Origin: Pegoplata infirma | Taxonomy: Eukaryota > Arthropoda > Insecta > Diptera > Anthomyiidae | Assembly: GCA_963921195.1 (NCBI GenBank) | Contig: OY992540.1 | Span: forward strand, 18,731,136 to 18,795,135 | Direction: 5' to 3' | DNA: 64,000 nt | The notes under the pieces: model-generated | What the model was told of the DNA's origin: nothing | Databases searched by the model: none | What the model saw: only the letters and a program-made list of their open reading frames with translations | Part shown: one piece after another, positions 10,875 through 21,740 of the stretch | How the letters are laid out: every line of letters begins with the position of its first letter | Position numbering within the stretch: position 1 is the stretch's first letter | Made by a program: the position numbers and the translations under genes

Positions 10875-11320
10875 GTTTGAAGTAGAAATGGGCACGTGAG
10901 CAGATTAGAGCGTGATTCATGTAATTCACGCGTGATGACGAGTGATTGTAACTGAATTCAATTTTACTCACGTGATTGTGAGTGAGTGTGAGTAGAGAAA
11001 AAAATTGCGTGAGTAAGATTTTTGCATGAGTGAGTGTGCGTGAGTTGATTTTTTTGCGTGATTTATTTTCTCTTCGTATTTCCTTTCGTACAAAAAAAAA
11101 CAACAAAAAATTGTAAAATTTGGTTTAACTTAAGATTTCGTTCCGAACAAAGCAATAAAAATGCCTGCGAATTTTGTAGTCTTGTCCAAAACATTAAATC
11201 TTGATAATGTTATATTACTTTGCTATTCCATGCATAAGAAATTGAAATATCAGTCGAGGACCCCATTAAAAAACCAAAAAATCTGTACATTTCGTAATTG
11301 AGTGCAAAAATAAGTGCAAA

Positions 11321-11930
11321 CAAGTAAAAAGTTAAATTCGGCCTTGCCGAATGTAGTGATACCCTCCACAATTTCAAAAAGATTATTGCAAACAACTTTA
11401 TTTAAAAGGAAATTACTTTTTGAAAAAAAAAATTGAAAAAAATTTCCGCGAAAAAAAATTTTGGTAAAAAAAAAAATCCGCGATTTTTTTCTTTTTTTTG
11501 TCAAAAAATATGTTCGTACTTGTTTGAATACCATTTGGTGTTCCATTATGTTCACATATGTCAACCAGAAGCCGAATTAAAGCATTTTGTATTTCTAGGT
11601 TATGTTGAATGTACTGAAATTTTTGAGGTGTGCTTACATTTTCGTTCATAACTTTTGAACCGCTGAACCGATATCGCTCAAATGCAATACCAAACTTCTC
11701 GGGAGAACTTCCAATATATATGTTAAGTTTCAGTCATCTCTGTACAATATTTTGTCCGCGAGAGCATTTTCCACAGACAGACGGACAGACGGACATCGCT
11801 AGAATGTCTTAAAATCGATCGGGCATCATGAATATATATACTTTATGGGGTCCCAGACCGATATTTCGATGAGTTACAAACGGAATGACAAACTTATATA
11901 TACCCTCTATCACTAAGTGGAGGGTATAAA
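11321..11930 (-). mobile_element. H1 repeat, reversed, inserted in a C copy
   Basis: Read on the minus strand it runs TTTATACCCTCCACTTAGTG to the perfect hairpin ATTCGGCAAGGCCGAAT and the terminal ACTTG. The C copy at 28430-28470 reads AATAAGTGTAAAAAAGTGTT without it, so that locus is a paralogous empty site and sets the boundaries to within a few bases inside an A-run. H1 copies of this subtype are about 610 bp. Confidence 0.82.
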
Positions 11931-12796
11931 AAGTGTTTTTACATTTTGGAGACTATAAAAGATTAGCCACCAAAGAATATAATACTCTCACTTGTTTTAT
12001 GTACATTTGATAAACAAATGGAAAATTTTTATGCGAAAAGCTTAGACTTGGTGAAAAGGTAGTTTTGGTAAAAAAAAGATTTTTTTTTTGATGAAAAAAA
12101 GTTTTTGGTGAATTTTTTTGATGAAAAATTTTTTGATGTAAAAAAAAATTGATGAAAAAAAATATGAAAAAATTTTTTTTTGGTGAGAAAAAAATTGATA
12201 ATAAAAAATTTGATAAAAAAATTTGATGAAAAAAAAATGATGAAAAAAATATGATAAAAAAAAAATTTATGAAAAAAAAATTGATGAAAAAAAATTGATA
12301 AAAAAAATTATGAAAAAAAAAGTTCGATATAAAAAAAATTCTATAAAAAAAAAAATTTGATGAAAAAAAAATTTGATGGGAAAAAAAATTTGATGAATAA
12401 GAAATTGATGAAAAAAATTAATGAAAAAGGTATAATTTGATGAAAAAAATTTGATGAACAAAAATTGATGAAAAAAAAAATTGATAAAAAAAAAATTATG
12501 AAAAAAAAAATTTATGAAAAAAAAAAATTTAGGAAAAATTTAGTTTGATGAAAAAAAAATGATGAAAAAAAAAATTTGATGAAAAAAAAAATGTATGAAA
12601 AAAAAAATTTATGAAAAAAAAATAATTTTTTTGTTGAAAAATAATTATGTTACTTTTTATTCACCAGCTGGTGAAAAACGGTTTTATTCACCACGAGGTG
12701 AATTATTAACCAAGTTACAAACCCAAACTGAGGTGGCGTCCTGCAACTTTTTTAATATTAGACACCAGCCTAAAAACATTATCATGTTAAAAATGT
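11931..12796 (-). mobile_element. C repeat, reversed, with long GATGAAAA array
   Basis: From 11931 the text AAGTGTTTTTACATTTTGGAG, TATAACACTCTCACTTGTT-like text and AAAAGCTTAGACTTGGTG leads into an array of TTGATGAAAAAAAA units (12070-12640). The GGTGAA palindromes, CAAGTTACAAACCCAA, GAGGTGGCGTCCTGCAAC and CATTATCATGTT follow. The order is the exact reverse of copy 1 at 4036. Its outer start is at about 11270, left of the nested H1. Confidence 0.78.
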
Positions 12797-13029
12797 AAAA
12801 TTTCGCTGAACTTTAAATTTTATTGAAAATTTTTGAAATTTTAGTTTTTGATTTTTTTTTGTTGTATAAATAAAAATTTCGTGAGTGTGAGTCAACGTGT
12901 GTGTGAGTGAAGCTTACGTGAGTGCGCTTGAGTGTGACTTGTATTAAATTTACTCACGTGAATATGATCGTGAGTGAGTGTGCGTGATTCAAAAATTCCT
13001 GTCTAGTTTGAAGATCTATAACTACTTAA

Positions 13030-15176
13030 GTAAATATCGGAATAGAAAATTTCTCAAAGACAATTTTTCTATAGAAAATTTCTGAAAGACAGTTCTTCTA
13101 TATAAAATTCCTTAAGCACAACTTTTCCATAGAAAATTTGTTAAGGACAATTTTCCTATAATAATTTCTCAAAGACAATTTTTCTATTAAAAATTTCTCA
13201 GACAATTTTTCTACAAAAAATTTCTCATACAATCTTTCTATAAAAAAATTCTCAAAGTCAATGTTTCTATAGAAAATTTCTGAAAGACAATTATCTAAAA
13301 GACAATTTTTCTAAAGATACTTTATCGAAGACAATTTTTATATAGAAAATTTCTGAAAGCAAAATCTTCTATATAAATTTTATAAAAAATTTCTCAAAGA
13401 CAATTTTTTTATAGAAAATTTCCCGAAGACAATTTTTCTATAGAAAATTTCTGAAAGACAGTTCTTTGATAGAAAATTTCTGAAACACAATTTTCCCATA
13501 AAAAATTTCTCAACGACAATTTTTTTATAGAAAATTTTTGAAAGACAGATCTTCTATAGAAAATTTCTGAAAAACAGTTCTTCTATAGAAAATTTCTAAA
13601 AGACAATTTTTTATAGAAAATTTCTTAAGGACAATTTTTTTATGGTAATTTTTTAAAGACATTTTTTTATACAAAATTTCTCAGACAACTTTTCTACAGG
13701 AAATATCTTTTAAGAAAATTTTTCTATAAAAAATTTTTTAAAGTCAATTTTTCTGAAGAAAATTTCTGAAGACAATTTTTTTTATACAAAATGTCCAAAA
13801 GACAATTTTTCTAAAGAAAATTTCTCGACGACAATTTTTGTATAGAAAATTTCTGTAAGCCAATTCTTCTAAAGAAAATTTCTTAAAGACAATTTTTTTT
13901 ATAAAAAATTTCTTATAGACAATTTTTCTATTAACATTTTTGAAATACAGTTCTTTTATAGAAAATTTCTTAAAGACAATTCTTCCTTAGAAAATCTTCA
14001 AAAGACAATTTTTCTATAGTAACTTTCTCAAAGACAGTTCTTCTATAGAAAATTTCTGAAAGATAATCTTTTTTTAGAAATTTTCTTTAATTTTTTTTTT
14101 TAAAGAAACTTTCTCAAACACAATTTCTCTAAAGAAAATTTATTAAAGGCAATTTTCTACAGAAATTTCTCAAGAACAATTTTTGTATAGAAAATTTCCG
14201 AAATACAGTTCTTTTATAGATAATTTCAAAAGACAGTTCTTCTATAGAAAATTTCTGAATGGTTATTCTTCAACAGAAAATTTCTTAAAGACAATTTTTC
14301 TATACAAAATTTCTCAAAGAAAATTTTTCAATAAAAAATTTCTTAGATAATTTTTTAATACTTAGAAAATATCTCTAATGACAATTTTTCTATAAAAAAT
14401 TTCTTATTCTTTAAAATGTTTTTTTTTTTAATTTCTGAAAAACAGCTCTTCTATAGAATATTTCTGAAAGACAGTTCTTCTATAGAAAATTTCTTAAAGA
14501 CAATTTTTTTATTAAAAATTTCTCAAAGACAATTTTTTTATTAAAAATTTCTCAAAGACAATTTTTTTATAGAAAATTTCCCAAAGACAATTTTTTCTAT
14601 TAAAAATTTTTCAAGACAATGTTTCTATAGAAAATTTCTGAAAGGCGGTTCTTCTAAAGAAAGACAGCTCTTCTATTGAAAATTTCTGAAAGTCAGTTCT
14701 TCTATAAAAATTTCTGAAGGACAATTCTTTTTTAGAAAATTTCTCAAAGACATTTTTTATATAAAAACTTTTTCAAGGACAATTTTTCTATAGAAACTTT
14801 CTTAAAAGCAATTTTTTCATATAGAAATTTCTCAAAGCTTTTTTCTAAAATATTTTCTGAAAGACAGTTCTTCTTCTTCTTAGTGACAATTCTTCTACAG
14901 AAATTTTTTTAAAGCAATTTTCTCTAGGAAATTTTTGTAAGACAATTCTTCTATAGAAAATTTCTTAAAGACAATTAGTCAATAAAAAATTTCTGAAGGA
15001 AAATTTTTCTATAAAAAATATCTTAGACAATTTTTCTACAGAAAATATCTCCAAAGACATTTTTTCTATAAAATTTCTCAAATTCAATTTTTCTATAGAG
15101 AATTTCTGAAAGATAATTTTTCTATAGAAAATGTCTGAAAGACAATTTCTCTTTAGAAAATATCCAAGACAAGTTT
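13030..15176. repeat. TTTCTATAGAAA satellite, block 2 (2.1 kb)
   Basis: Roughly 70 degenerate units of about 29 bp, AAAGACAATTTTTCTATAGA followed by AAATTTCTG or AAATTTCTC. Neighbouring units alternate CAATTTTTC and CAGTTCTTC forms, hinting at a two-unit higher-order repeat. It starts 17 bp after the hAT duplication and stops where an M element begins. Frames inside it (for example the minus-strand frame at 14965-15180) are artefacts of the repeat. Confidence 0.88.
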
Positions 15177-16068
15177 TCAAAAAAAAAACTGTAATGTTAG
15201 CAAAAAAAGCTTGTAAGCCTACAAGAAAATTTGCTGATTGTGAACCCAGAATTTTTTTGGTAAAGTTAGCAAAAATGTTTTGCCAAAAATTAGTTAACTG
15301 AAATTTTTTTATTTTAACTTACAATTAGTTCATATAAATCTGAGGACCCCATTGGGTTCGGACCGGATAGGTCGAGACCCCGATGGGCATACCCTAGTTG
15401 GGTTCCTTAAAAATCGTCATAGTCTTTGATCCAAAATTTGTGTCCGTTTCGCTCTACCTTGCTTAGTTTTTGAGATACGTGATTTTAGGGGACCACTGGG
15501 GTTTTGAGAATTAAAAAACTCGATAACTTCAAAAATATTGCTCGGAGAGCTTTTGGTTATTTTTTGGTCTTGTTCTAGGTATTAAGAGCTACAAAAATGC
15601 TTTTGGACTTTTTGTTGTGTCGGCAATATTTACCGAGATATGAGCATTTTAAAATTTTCGGGAATGCTAACTTTTTTGGATCCAAATTTAGGACCCAGTA
15701 GGGTCCACACATGTGAAGAGGACCGGCGATACTATGGCGAGCTCGAAAACCAAAAATGGCCTCCATTCTGCCCTATCTGGCTTAGTTTCCGAGATAGCGC
15801 CATTTAAAATTTTCTGAAAATAAAAAAAAATTTTACCACTTATTTTTGCTAATATTAGCAAAAAAAGCTTGTAAAAATTTGGTCAACTCAATTTTAAATT
15901 TAGCAAAAGAAATTAGTTCAAAGTTTGTTTAAAATTGCTAATGTGCTAAATGAAGTTTACAAGAATTTTTTGCTAACATGCTAATCTCAACTAAAAATTT
16001 GCTAAAAGTTAGCTAACTAGCATTAGCAAAAAAAAATTAGTAAATCTACTAACGTATTTTTTTGAGTG
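15177..16068. mobile_element. M-type element, long form, copy 1
   Basis: Its right end reads TATTTTTTTGAGTG followed by TA (16069-16070). Its left end, AAAAAAAAACTGTAATGTTAGC, matches the inner left end of the intact reversed copy at 38668-39545 but lacks the outer TACACT. Subterminal TTAGCAAAAAAAGCTTGTAA and CTAACTAGCATTAGC words are repeated. The core (15340-15810) carries blocks seen also in the hAT-type foldback at 4279. Confidence 0.75.
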
Positions 16069-17271
16069 TAGTTAAAGTTGCTTTAAATGTTTTATCGTTT
16101 GGTTTTCAAGGATCAAAAAAGTTAATTTTTTAAGTACTATGGCTGCAAGTTGTCAGTTTTCAAAGGTTGATTTGGCTTTTCAAAGAAAAGTTTCTTTCCC
16201 CTGGTCCAATTTTGTCCATTTAAGAACTTTAATAGCCAATAAACATATTATATATTCATGCCAAATTTACTTACTTTCTTACTTTCCACAGACATACGGA
16301 TCCGAGGTTTTGGCAGTTTAAAAAAAAAAATAGTGACTTTTTTGCTCCCCCTCGTATCCATTTAATATTTTTTACATAAAACAAGAATAATGCCACCTTT
16401 AAGAACAATAATAAATCAGTATTTGTGGTTAGTGGTTTTTATCGGCGCATGCCATTTCTAAATATTTGTTATTTAAGGATTGCGTTTGAAGAAGAAAACA
16501 TTGTTTTTTTTTTTTAAGGAATATTTTTAATGTGGATGTATTCAAGACCATGATTTGTATTGTTTTGTATTGAAATGGGCATTTTTTAGTTATTTATGTT
16601 TTGTTTATATCTAAAGCAAATAAACATGTACATTAGAATGGGATTTTTTTTAATAACATTTGATTTTCCTTAGTCCCTTGGCAAATTCTTTTTCCACTAG
16701 GACTAAAACTGATGTGAGGTCAATTGGATAACATTTATGAAAAATAAAAATTAAAAAAAAAAATTGCAGCTTTCGTTATATCATAATTAAGAAATCGGTC
16801 GAACAGTTTTCAAGATGTTGCCACTTGAAATTTGCTACAATATCGGGGTTTTCCGATGATCAAGAATGTTTTTATAATAATCTCAAATATTTTATAACTA
16901 TACCAGAATCTTCTTCTCATCCAAGAGAATGAATTTTTCAGAAATTCAAACTTTTTTAAGTAAAAGGCGAGTAAAATGCATCGAAGTATTATAATTTTGA
17001 AAATTTGAAATTGACAATGAAGATAAGACAGCTTTCGGAAGAAGACACCCTTCTTTCATAAGCACACCCTTCTTTCATCAGCACTCTTTGGCTTGTCACA
17101 CTCGAAGGGTGTCAGATTTCAATCAGCTTTTCTATCTAAAACTTTGAGACTTTAAATTCTTTTGCCTATTTTACTGGACCACTCGAAATGTATATGAACA
17201 ATTTTTAAAATTTTCTTACCATCTTAAACATCTTCATTATGAAATACGTTACAACAATTTTTATACCCTCC
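16069..17271. other. No feature seen
   Basis: About 1.2 kb with no gene, no repeat shared with the rest of the window and no clear inverted repeat. A local duplication, ACACCCTTCTTTCAT followed by CACCCTTCTTTCATCAGCA, lies near 17045-17085. The frame at 16139-16321 is short and unsupported. Confidence 0.4.
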
Positions 17272-17560
17272 ACTCTGGTGATAGAGGGTATATATAAGTT
17301 TGTCATTCCGTATGTAACACATTGAAATATTGGTTTAGGACCCCATAAAGTAAATATATTCATGATCCTTGATCGATTTTAAGTCGATCTAACAATGTCC
17401 GTCTGTCCGTCTGTCTGTCTGTTGAAATCACGTTTTTGGCAATAATCCGGAACCGATTTAAACGCTTGGGGTACCAAAAGTTGGGGGATTTTCCTAGGAA
17501 GAAACTGATGCATTTTCTTTTTGAAATCGGTTAAGTATTTTAAAAGTTATGAGTAAATTT
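17272..17560 (+). mobile_element. H1 repeat, 5' half, broken by a foldback
   Basis: TATACCCTCCACTCTGGTGA, GTTTGTCATTCCGTATGTAA, GACCCCATAAAGTA and GTCCGTCTGTCCGTC follow in the H1 order, ending in AAAAGTTATGAGTAAATTT. The foldback at 17561 interrupts it. H1-type text (CTGAAAAAACTCTTAGATG) resumes at 18465, after the duplicated 16 bp. Confidence 0.78.
17545..17560. repeat. Target-site duplication, left copy (16 bp)
   Basis: AGTTATGAGTAAATTT here is identical to 18449-18464. The target is H1 sequence, and other H1 copies show this stretch once (for example TTATGAGCAAAAGACTG near 2641), so the duplication was created by the insertion. Confidence 0.85.
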
Positions 17561-18448
17561 TTTTTTTTTTTTTGAGGATGTTTATTCTGGCTCGAGGTCA
17601 TTATTTTCTTTACTAATTAAAACCATGATATTCTCATAGCATAATTTTCAAGAAAATTATTTTTTTGTTTTAAATTTATTTATGTTGGTCATTTTTGCAA
17701 GACTTAATCGACACGTGTTTTGGAATTTGTCAAGATTCCATTGTCAAGATTATTTACTACAAAGTAGCAAACGAGTCTAATGACAAATCGTTTGTGCACA
17801 AACTAAAGTATAAGAACATATTCGACTCTATCCACAATGTGAATAAGAAAGACGAAGAAATTGTACTATACTAGTAAGGCAACAATTTTTATTTTTAATA
17901 AAAATTAATCAGAATTTGAACATAATGGTTGGCACGCCATAGTGATGAATAACCCTAATGTGGTTATTACATTCACAACAACAAATAACATATTGTTGTA
18001 GTCCATTGGACTATCATATGTAAAATGTTTTAAATATTTTTGTTGGTTATTGACAATCGTTGCCTTACTAGTATAGTACAATTTCTTCGTCTTTCTAATT
18101 CTCATTGTGGATAGAGTCGAATATGTTCTTATACTTTAGTTTGTGCACAAACGATTTGTCATTAGACTCGTTTGCTACTTTGTAGTAAATGGTTTCTATT
18201 TTTGCTAAATAATCTTGACAATGGAATCTTGACAAATTCCGAAACACGTGTCGATTAAGTCTTGCAAAAATGACCAACATAAATAAATTTAAAACCAAAA
18301 TATAATTTTCTTGAAAATTATGCTATGAGAATATCATGGTTTTAATTAGTAAAGAAAATAATGACCTCGAGCCAGAATAAACATCCTCAAAATATAATAT
18401 TTTAAAGGTCGAATAAAACAACTTTTATTTTTAACAAAAATTAATCAG
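17561..18448. mobile_element. Unclassified foldback with 16-bp target duplication
   Basis: After a T-run (17561-17573) the left arm runs GAGGATGTTTATTCTGGCTC onward to about 17880; the right arm, about 18051-18383, is its reverse complement ending GAGCCAGAATAAACATCCTC. A tail, about 18384-18448, ends ACAAAAATTAATCAG. A similar AATTAATCAG segment lies in the centre (17881-17917) next to a unique loop. Long arms resemble foldback DNA elements, but a 16-bp duplication with a homopolymer at one end is closer to target-primed reverse transcription. I cannot assign it to a known class. Confidence 0.72.
18095..18280 (-). CDS. 61-residue ORF in the foldback arm, unknown
   Basis: From an ATG at 18280 the frame gives 61 residues beginning MLVIFARLNRHVF, with RFHCQDYLAKIE and ending DSIHNEN. 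The same 61-residue frame occurs on the plus strand at 60850-61035 with a single V/E difference at the next-to-last residue. In this element's own left arm (17681 on) a 20-bp deletion between TTTA repeats breaks the frame. It is basic and aromatic-rich, with no motif I recognise. Conservation could reflect recent copying and not coding function. Confidence 0.3.
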   Translation of the reverse strand: MLVIFARLNRHVFRNLSRFHCQDYLAKIETIYYKVANESNDKSFVHKLKYKNIFDSIHNEN

Positions 18449-18464
18449 AGTTATGAGTAAATTT
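18449..18464. repeat. Target-site duplication, right copy (16 bp)
   Basis: Identical to 17545-17560; H1 text resumes after it. Confidence 0.85.
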
Positions 18465-18892
18465 CTGAAAAAACTCTTAGATGTTTTCAACATAACCCTG
18501 AATTAACTCATATTTTGTGTAGATACATAACAAAGAATACGGAAATGAAAAAAAAAAACGGAGAAAAAGAAAAAAATCTTTACAAAAAAAACTTTAAAAT
18601 ATGTCAAACAAAATCTAAATTTAATTAAAAAAAAGTTCGTAATAATAAAAAAATTAATTGTTATTTTTATGTACATAGCATGTGTGTGTGTGTCCATTTT
18701 TTGCTTCGTCATATTAACGGGGTTGCCAGACTTTTCTTGGCTTTGTCGCCAAATCGGATGTAAAATCGCCAAAATTCAATTTTGTTCAGATTTCTTAAAA
18801 AAAAAAAATATTTTCATTTAAAAAAATAAATTTTGTTAAATAATAAAAGACAGAAATAAACTTTATGGCAAAAATCGCCCAAATCCGGAAAA
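18465..18892. other. H1 remnant, then non-coding DNA
   Basis: The first 30-40 bp continue the interrupted H1 copy. The rest has a TG microsatellite (18680-18692) and A-rich runs, with no gene. The text TTGCCAGACTTTTCTTGGCTTTG, a degenerate inverted pair, lies near 18723. Confidence 0.4.
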
Positions 18893-19395
18893 TCTATATA
18901 TATAAAAGAGTAATGTGACTGACTGACATACTCATTCATCATCGCCAAGCCCAAACCGCTGAAGTTAGAGACTTGAAATTTGGACTGTAGGTTAACCTCC
19001 CGGAATAAAGAACCACTAAGGCTGAATTTTTGCCAATGTTGATTCTAAGGGGGTAAAAAGGGTAAAAAAATTTACTTTTGGTACTTTTTATATCTCCCGA
19101 TATAATGGTCATAGAGGCTTTTAAATTTGGACTGTATGTTACCCTCCCGCAATATAGATCCACTATGGCTGGAGTTTTGCCAATGGTAAGGGGGTAAAAA
19201 GGGTAAACAACTGTACTTTTGGTACTTTTTAAATCTCCTGATATAATGATCATAGAGATTTGAAATTTGGACTGTATGTTCACCTCCCGGAATATTGATC
19301 CATTAAGGCTGGATTTTTGCCAGTGTTGATTCTAAGGGGGTCAAAAGGGTAAAAAACTGTACTTTTGGTGCTTTTTATATCTCCTGAAATTTTAT
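18893..19395 (+). mobile_element. Helitron-like 5' fragment with three internal repeats
   Basis: It begins TCTATATATATAAAAGAG after an A, the TC start and AT-rich lead-in expected of Helitrons, then GTGACTGACTGAC and CATCATCGCCAAGCCC. Three tandem units of about 140-148 bp follow (near 18970, 19118 and 19257). Each has GAAATTTGGACTGTA, CTCCCGGAATA, GGGGGTAAAAAGGGTAAA and TACTTTTGGTACTTTTTA. The third unit runs without a gap into the 24/25-bp minisatellite, and the 3' CTAG end is absent. Confidence 0.65.
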
Positions 19396-21740
19396 AGGTC
19401 CGTAGGATAGGTTTTCGGATAGGTCCGTAGGATGCGTTTTCGGATAGGTCCGTATATAGGTTTTCGGATAGGTCCGTATATAGGTTTTCGGATAGGTCCG
19501 CATATAGGTTTTCGGATAGGTCCGTAGGAAAGGTTTTCGGATAGGTCCGTATATAGGTTTTCGGATATGTCCGTAGGATAGGTTTTCGGATAGGTCCTTA
19601 TATACATAGGTATTCGGATAGGTCCGTAGGATAGGTTTTCGGATAGGTCCGTATATAGGTTTTCGGATAGGTCCGTAGGATAGGTTTTCGGATAGGTCCG
19701 TATATAGGTTTTCGGATAGGTCCGTAGGATAGGTCCGTATATAGGTTTTCGGATAGGTCCGTAGGATAGGTTTTCGGATAGGTCCGTATATAGGTTTTCG
19801 GATAGGTCCGTAAATAGGTATTCGGATAGGTCCGTAGGACAGGATAGGTCCGTATATAGGATTTCGGATAGGTCCGTAGGAAAGGTTTTCGGATAGGTCC
19901 GAATATAGGTTTTCGGATAGGTCCGTAGGATAGGTTTTCGGATAGGTCCGTAGGATAGGTTTTCGGATAGGTCCGTATATAGGTTTTCGGATAGGTCCTT
20001 GTATAGGTTTTCGGATAGGTCCGTAGGATAGGTTTTCGGATAGGTCCGTATATAGGTTTTCGGATTGGTCCGTAGGATAGGTTTTCGGATAGGTCCGTAT
20101 ATAGGTTTTCGGATAGGTCCGTATATAGGATTTCGGATAGGTCCGTAGGAAAGGTTTTCGGATAGGTCCGAATATAGGTTTTCGGATAGGTCCGTAGGAA
20201 AGGTTTTCGGATAGGTCCGTAGGATAGGTTTCCGGATAGGTCCGTAGGATAGGTTTTTGGATAGGTCCGTATATAGGACCTATCCTAGGTCCGTAGGATA
20301 GGTTTTCGGATAGGTCCGTATATAGGTTTTCGGATAGGTCCGTAAATAGGTTTTCGGATAGGTCCGTAAATAGGTTTTCGGATAGGTCCGTAGGATAGGT
20401 TTTCGGATAGGTCCGTATAATAGGTTTTCGGATAGGTCCGTATATAGGTTTTCGGATAGGTCCGTAGGATAGGTTTTCGGATAGATCCGTAGGAAAGGTT
20501 TTCGGATAGGTCCGTAGGATAGGTTTTCGGATAGGTCCGTAGGATAGGTTTTCGGATAGGTCCGTTTATAGGTTTTCGGATAGGTCCGTAGGATAAGTTT
20601 TCGGATAGGTCTGTATATAGGTCTTCGGATGGGTCCGTAGGAAAGGTTTTCGGATAGGTCCGTAGGATAAGTTTTCGGATAGGTCCGTATATAGGTTTTC
20701 GGATAGGTCCGTAGGATAGGTTTTCGGATAGGTCCGTAGGATAGGTTTTCGGATAGGTCCGTAGGATAGGTTTTCGGATAGGTTCGTATATAGGTTTTCG
20801 GATAGGTCCGTAGGATAGATTTTCGGATAGATCCGTATATAGGTTTTCGGATAGGTCCGTAGGATAGGTTTTCGGATAGGTCCGTATATACGTTTTTGGA
20901 TAGGTCCGTATATAGGTTTTCGGATAGGTCCGTAGGATAGGTTTTCGGATAGGTCCGTATATAGGTTTTCGGATAGGTCCATAGGAAAGGTTTTCGGATA
21001 GGTCAGTAGGATAGGTTTCCGGATAGGTCCGTAGGATAGGTTTTCGGATAGGTCCGTTTATAGGTTTTCGGATAGGTTCGTATATAGGTTTTCGGATAGG
21101 TCGGTAGGATCGGTTTTCGGATAGGTCCGTTTATAGGTTTTCGGATAGGTCCGTAGGATAGGTTTTCGGATAGGTCCGTATATAGGTTTTTGGATAGGTC
21201 CGTATATAGGTTTTCGGATAGGTCCGTAGGATAGGTTTTCGGATAGGTCCGTATATAGGTTTTCGGATAGGTCCTTAGGAAAGGTTTTCGGATAGGTCCG
21301 TAGGATAGGTTTCCGGATAGGTCCGTAGGATAGGTTTTCGGATAGGTCCGTTTATAGGTTTTCGGATAGGTCCGTAGGATAGGTTTTCGGATAGGTCCGT
21401 AGGATAGGTTTTCGGATAGGTCTGTATATAGGTTTTCGGATGGGTCCGTTGGAAAGGTTTTCGGATAGGTCCGTAGGATAGGTTTTCGGATAGGTCCGTT
21501 TATAGGTTTTCGGATAGGTCCGTAGGATAGGATTTCGGATAGGTCCGTATATAGGTTTTCGGATAGGTCCGTATATAGGTTTTCGGATAGGTCCGTAGGA
21601 TAGGTTTTCGGAAAGGTCCGTATATAGGATAGGTTTTCGGATAGGTCCGTAGGATAGGTTTTCGGATAGGTCCGTAAGATAGGTTTTTGGATAGGTCCGT
21701 ATGATAGGTTTTCGGATAGGTCCGTATATAGGTTTTCGGA
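19396..21740. repeat. 24/25-bp minisatellite, 2.35 kb
   Basis: About 95 units of two kinds are intermixed: GGTTTTCGGATAGGTCCGTA followed by TATA (24 bp) or by GGATA (25 bp). Longer patterns recur, for example around 20880-21060 and 21160-21340, and some units share private changes such as GGATGGGTCCG. The 24-bp unit preserves frame, so long minus-strand frames of PIRKPI / TYPKTY / LSENL repeats arise, up to 289 residues. The 25-bp units break frame, so I treat these as repeat artefacts. High identity implies recent expansion or homogenisation. Confidence 0.92.

Larger units (their letters stand above)
10883..13005. mobile_element. hAT-type element carrying nested H1 and C insertions
   Basis: GTTTGAAG is duplicated exactly (10875-10882 and 13006-13013), an 8-bp hAT-like target duplication. 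The element starts TAGAAATGGGCACG and ends CTGTCTA. Just inside each end are matching blocks built of GTGAGTGTGAG words (10915-11060 and 12880-12995). A related end, TAGAGATGGGCCCACGACAG, is at 44327. The middle is replaced by a reversed H1 (11321-11930) and a reversed C copy (about 11270-12795). No transposase is left. Confidence 0.75.

Noticed and set aside
13030..15176. Regular short repeats could suggest a CRISPR array.
   Set aside because: Units are contiguous, diverged and without unique spacers, in a eukaryotic TE-rich context with no cas genes.
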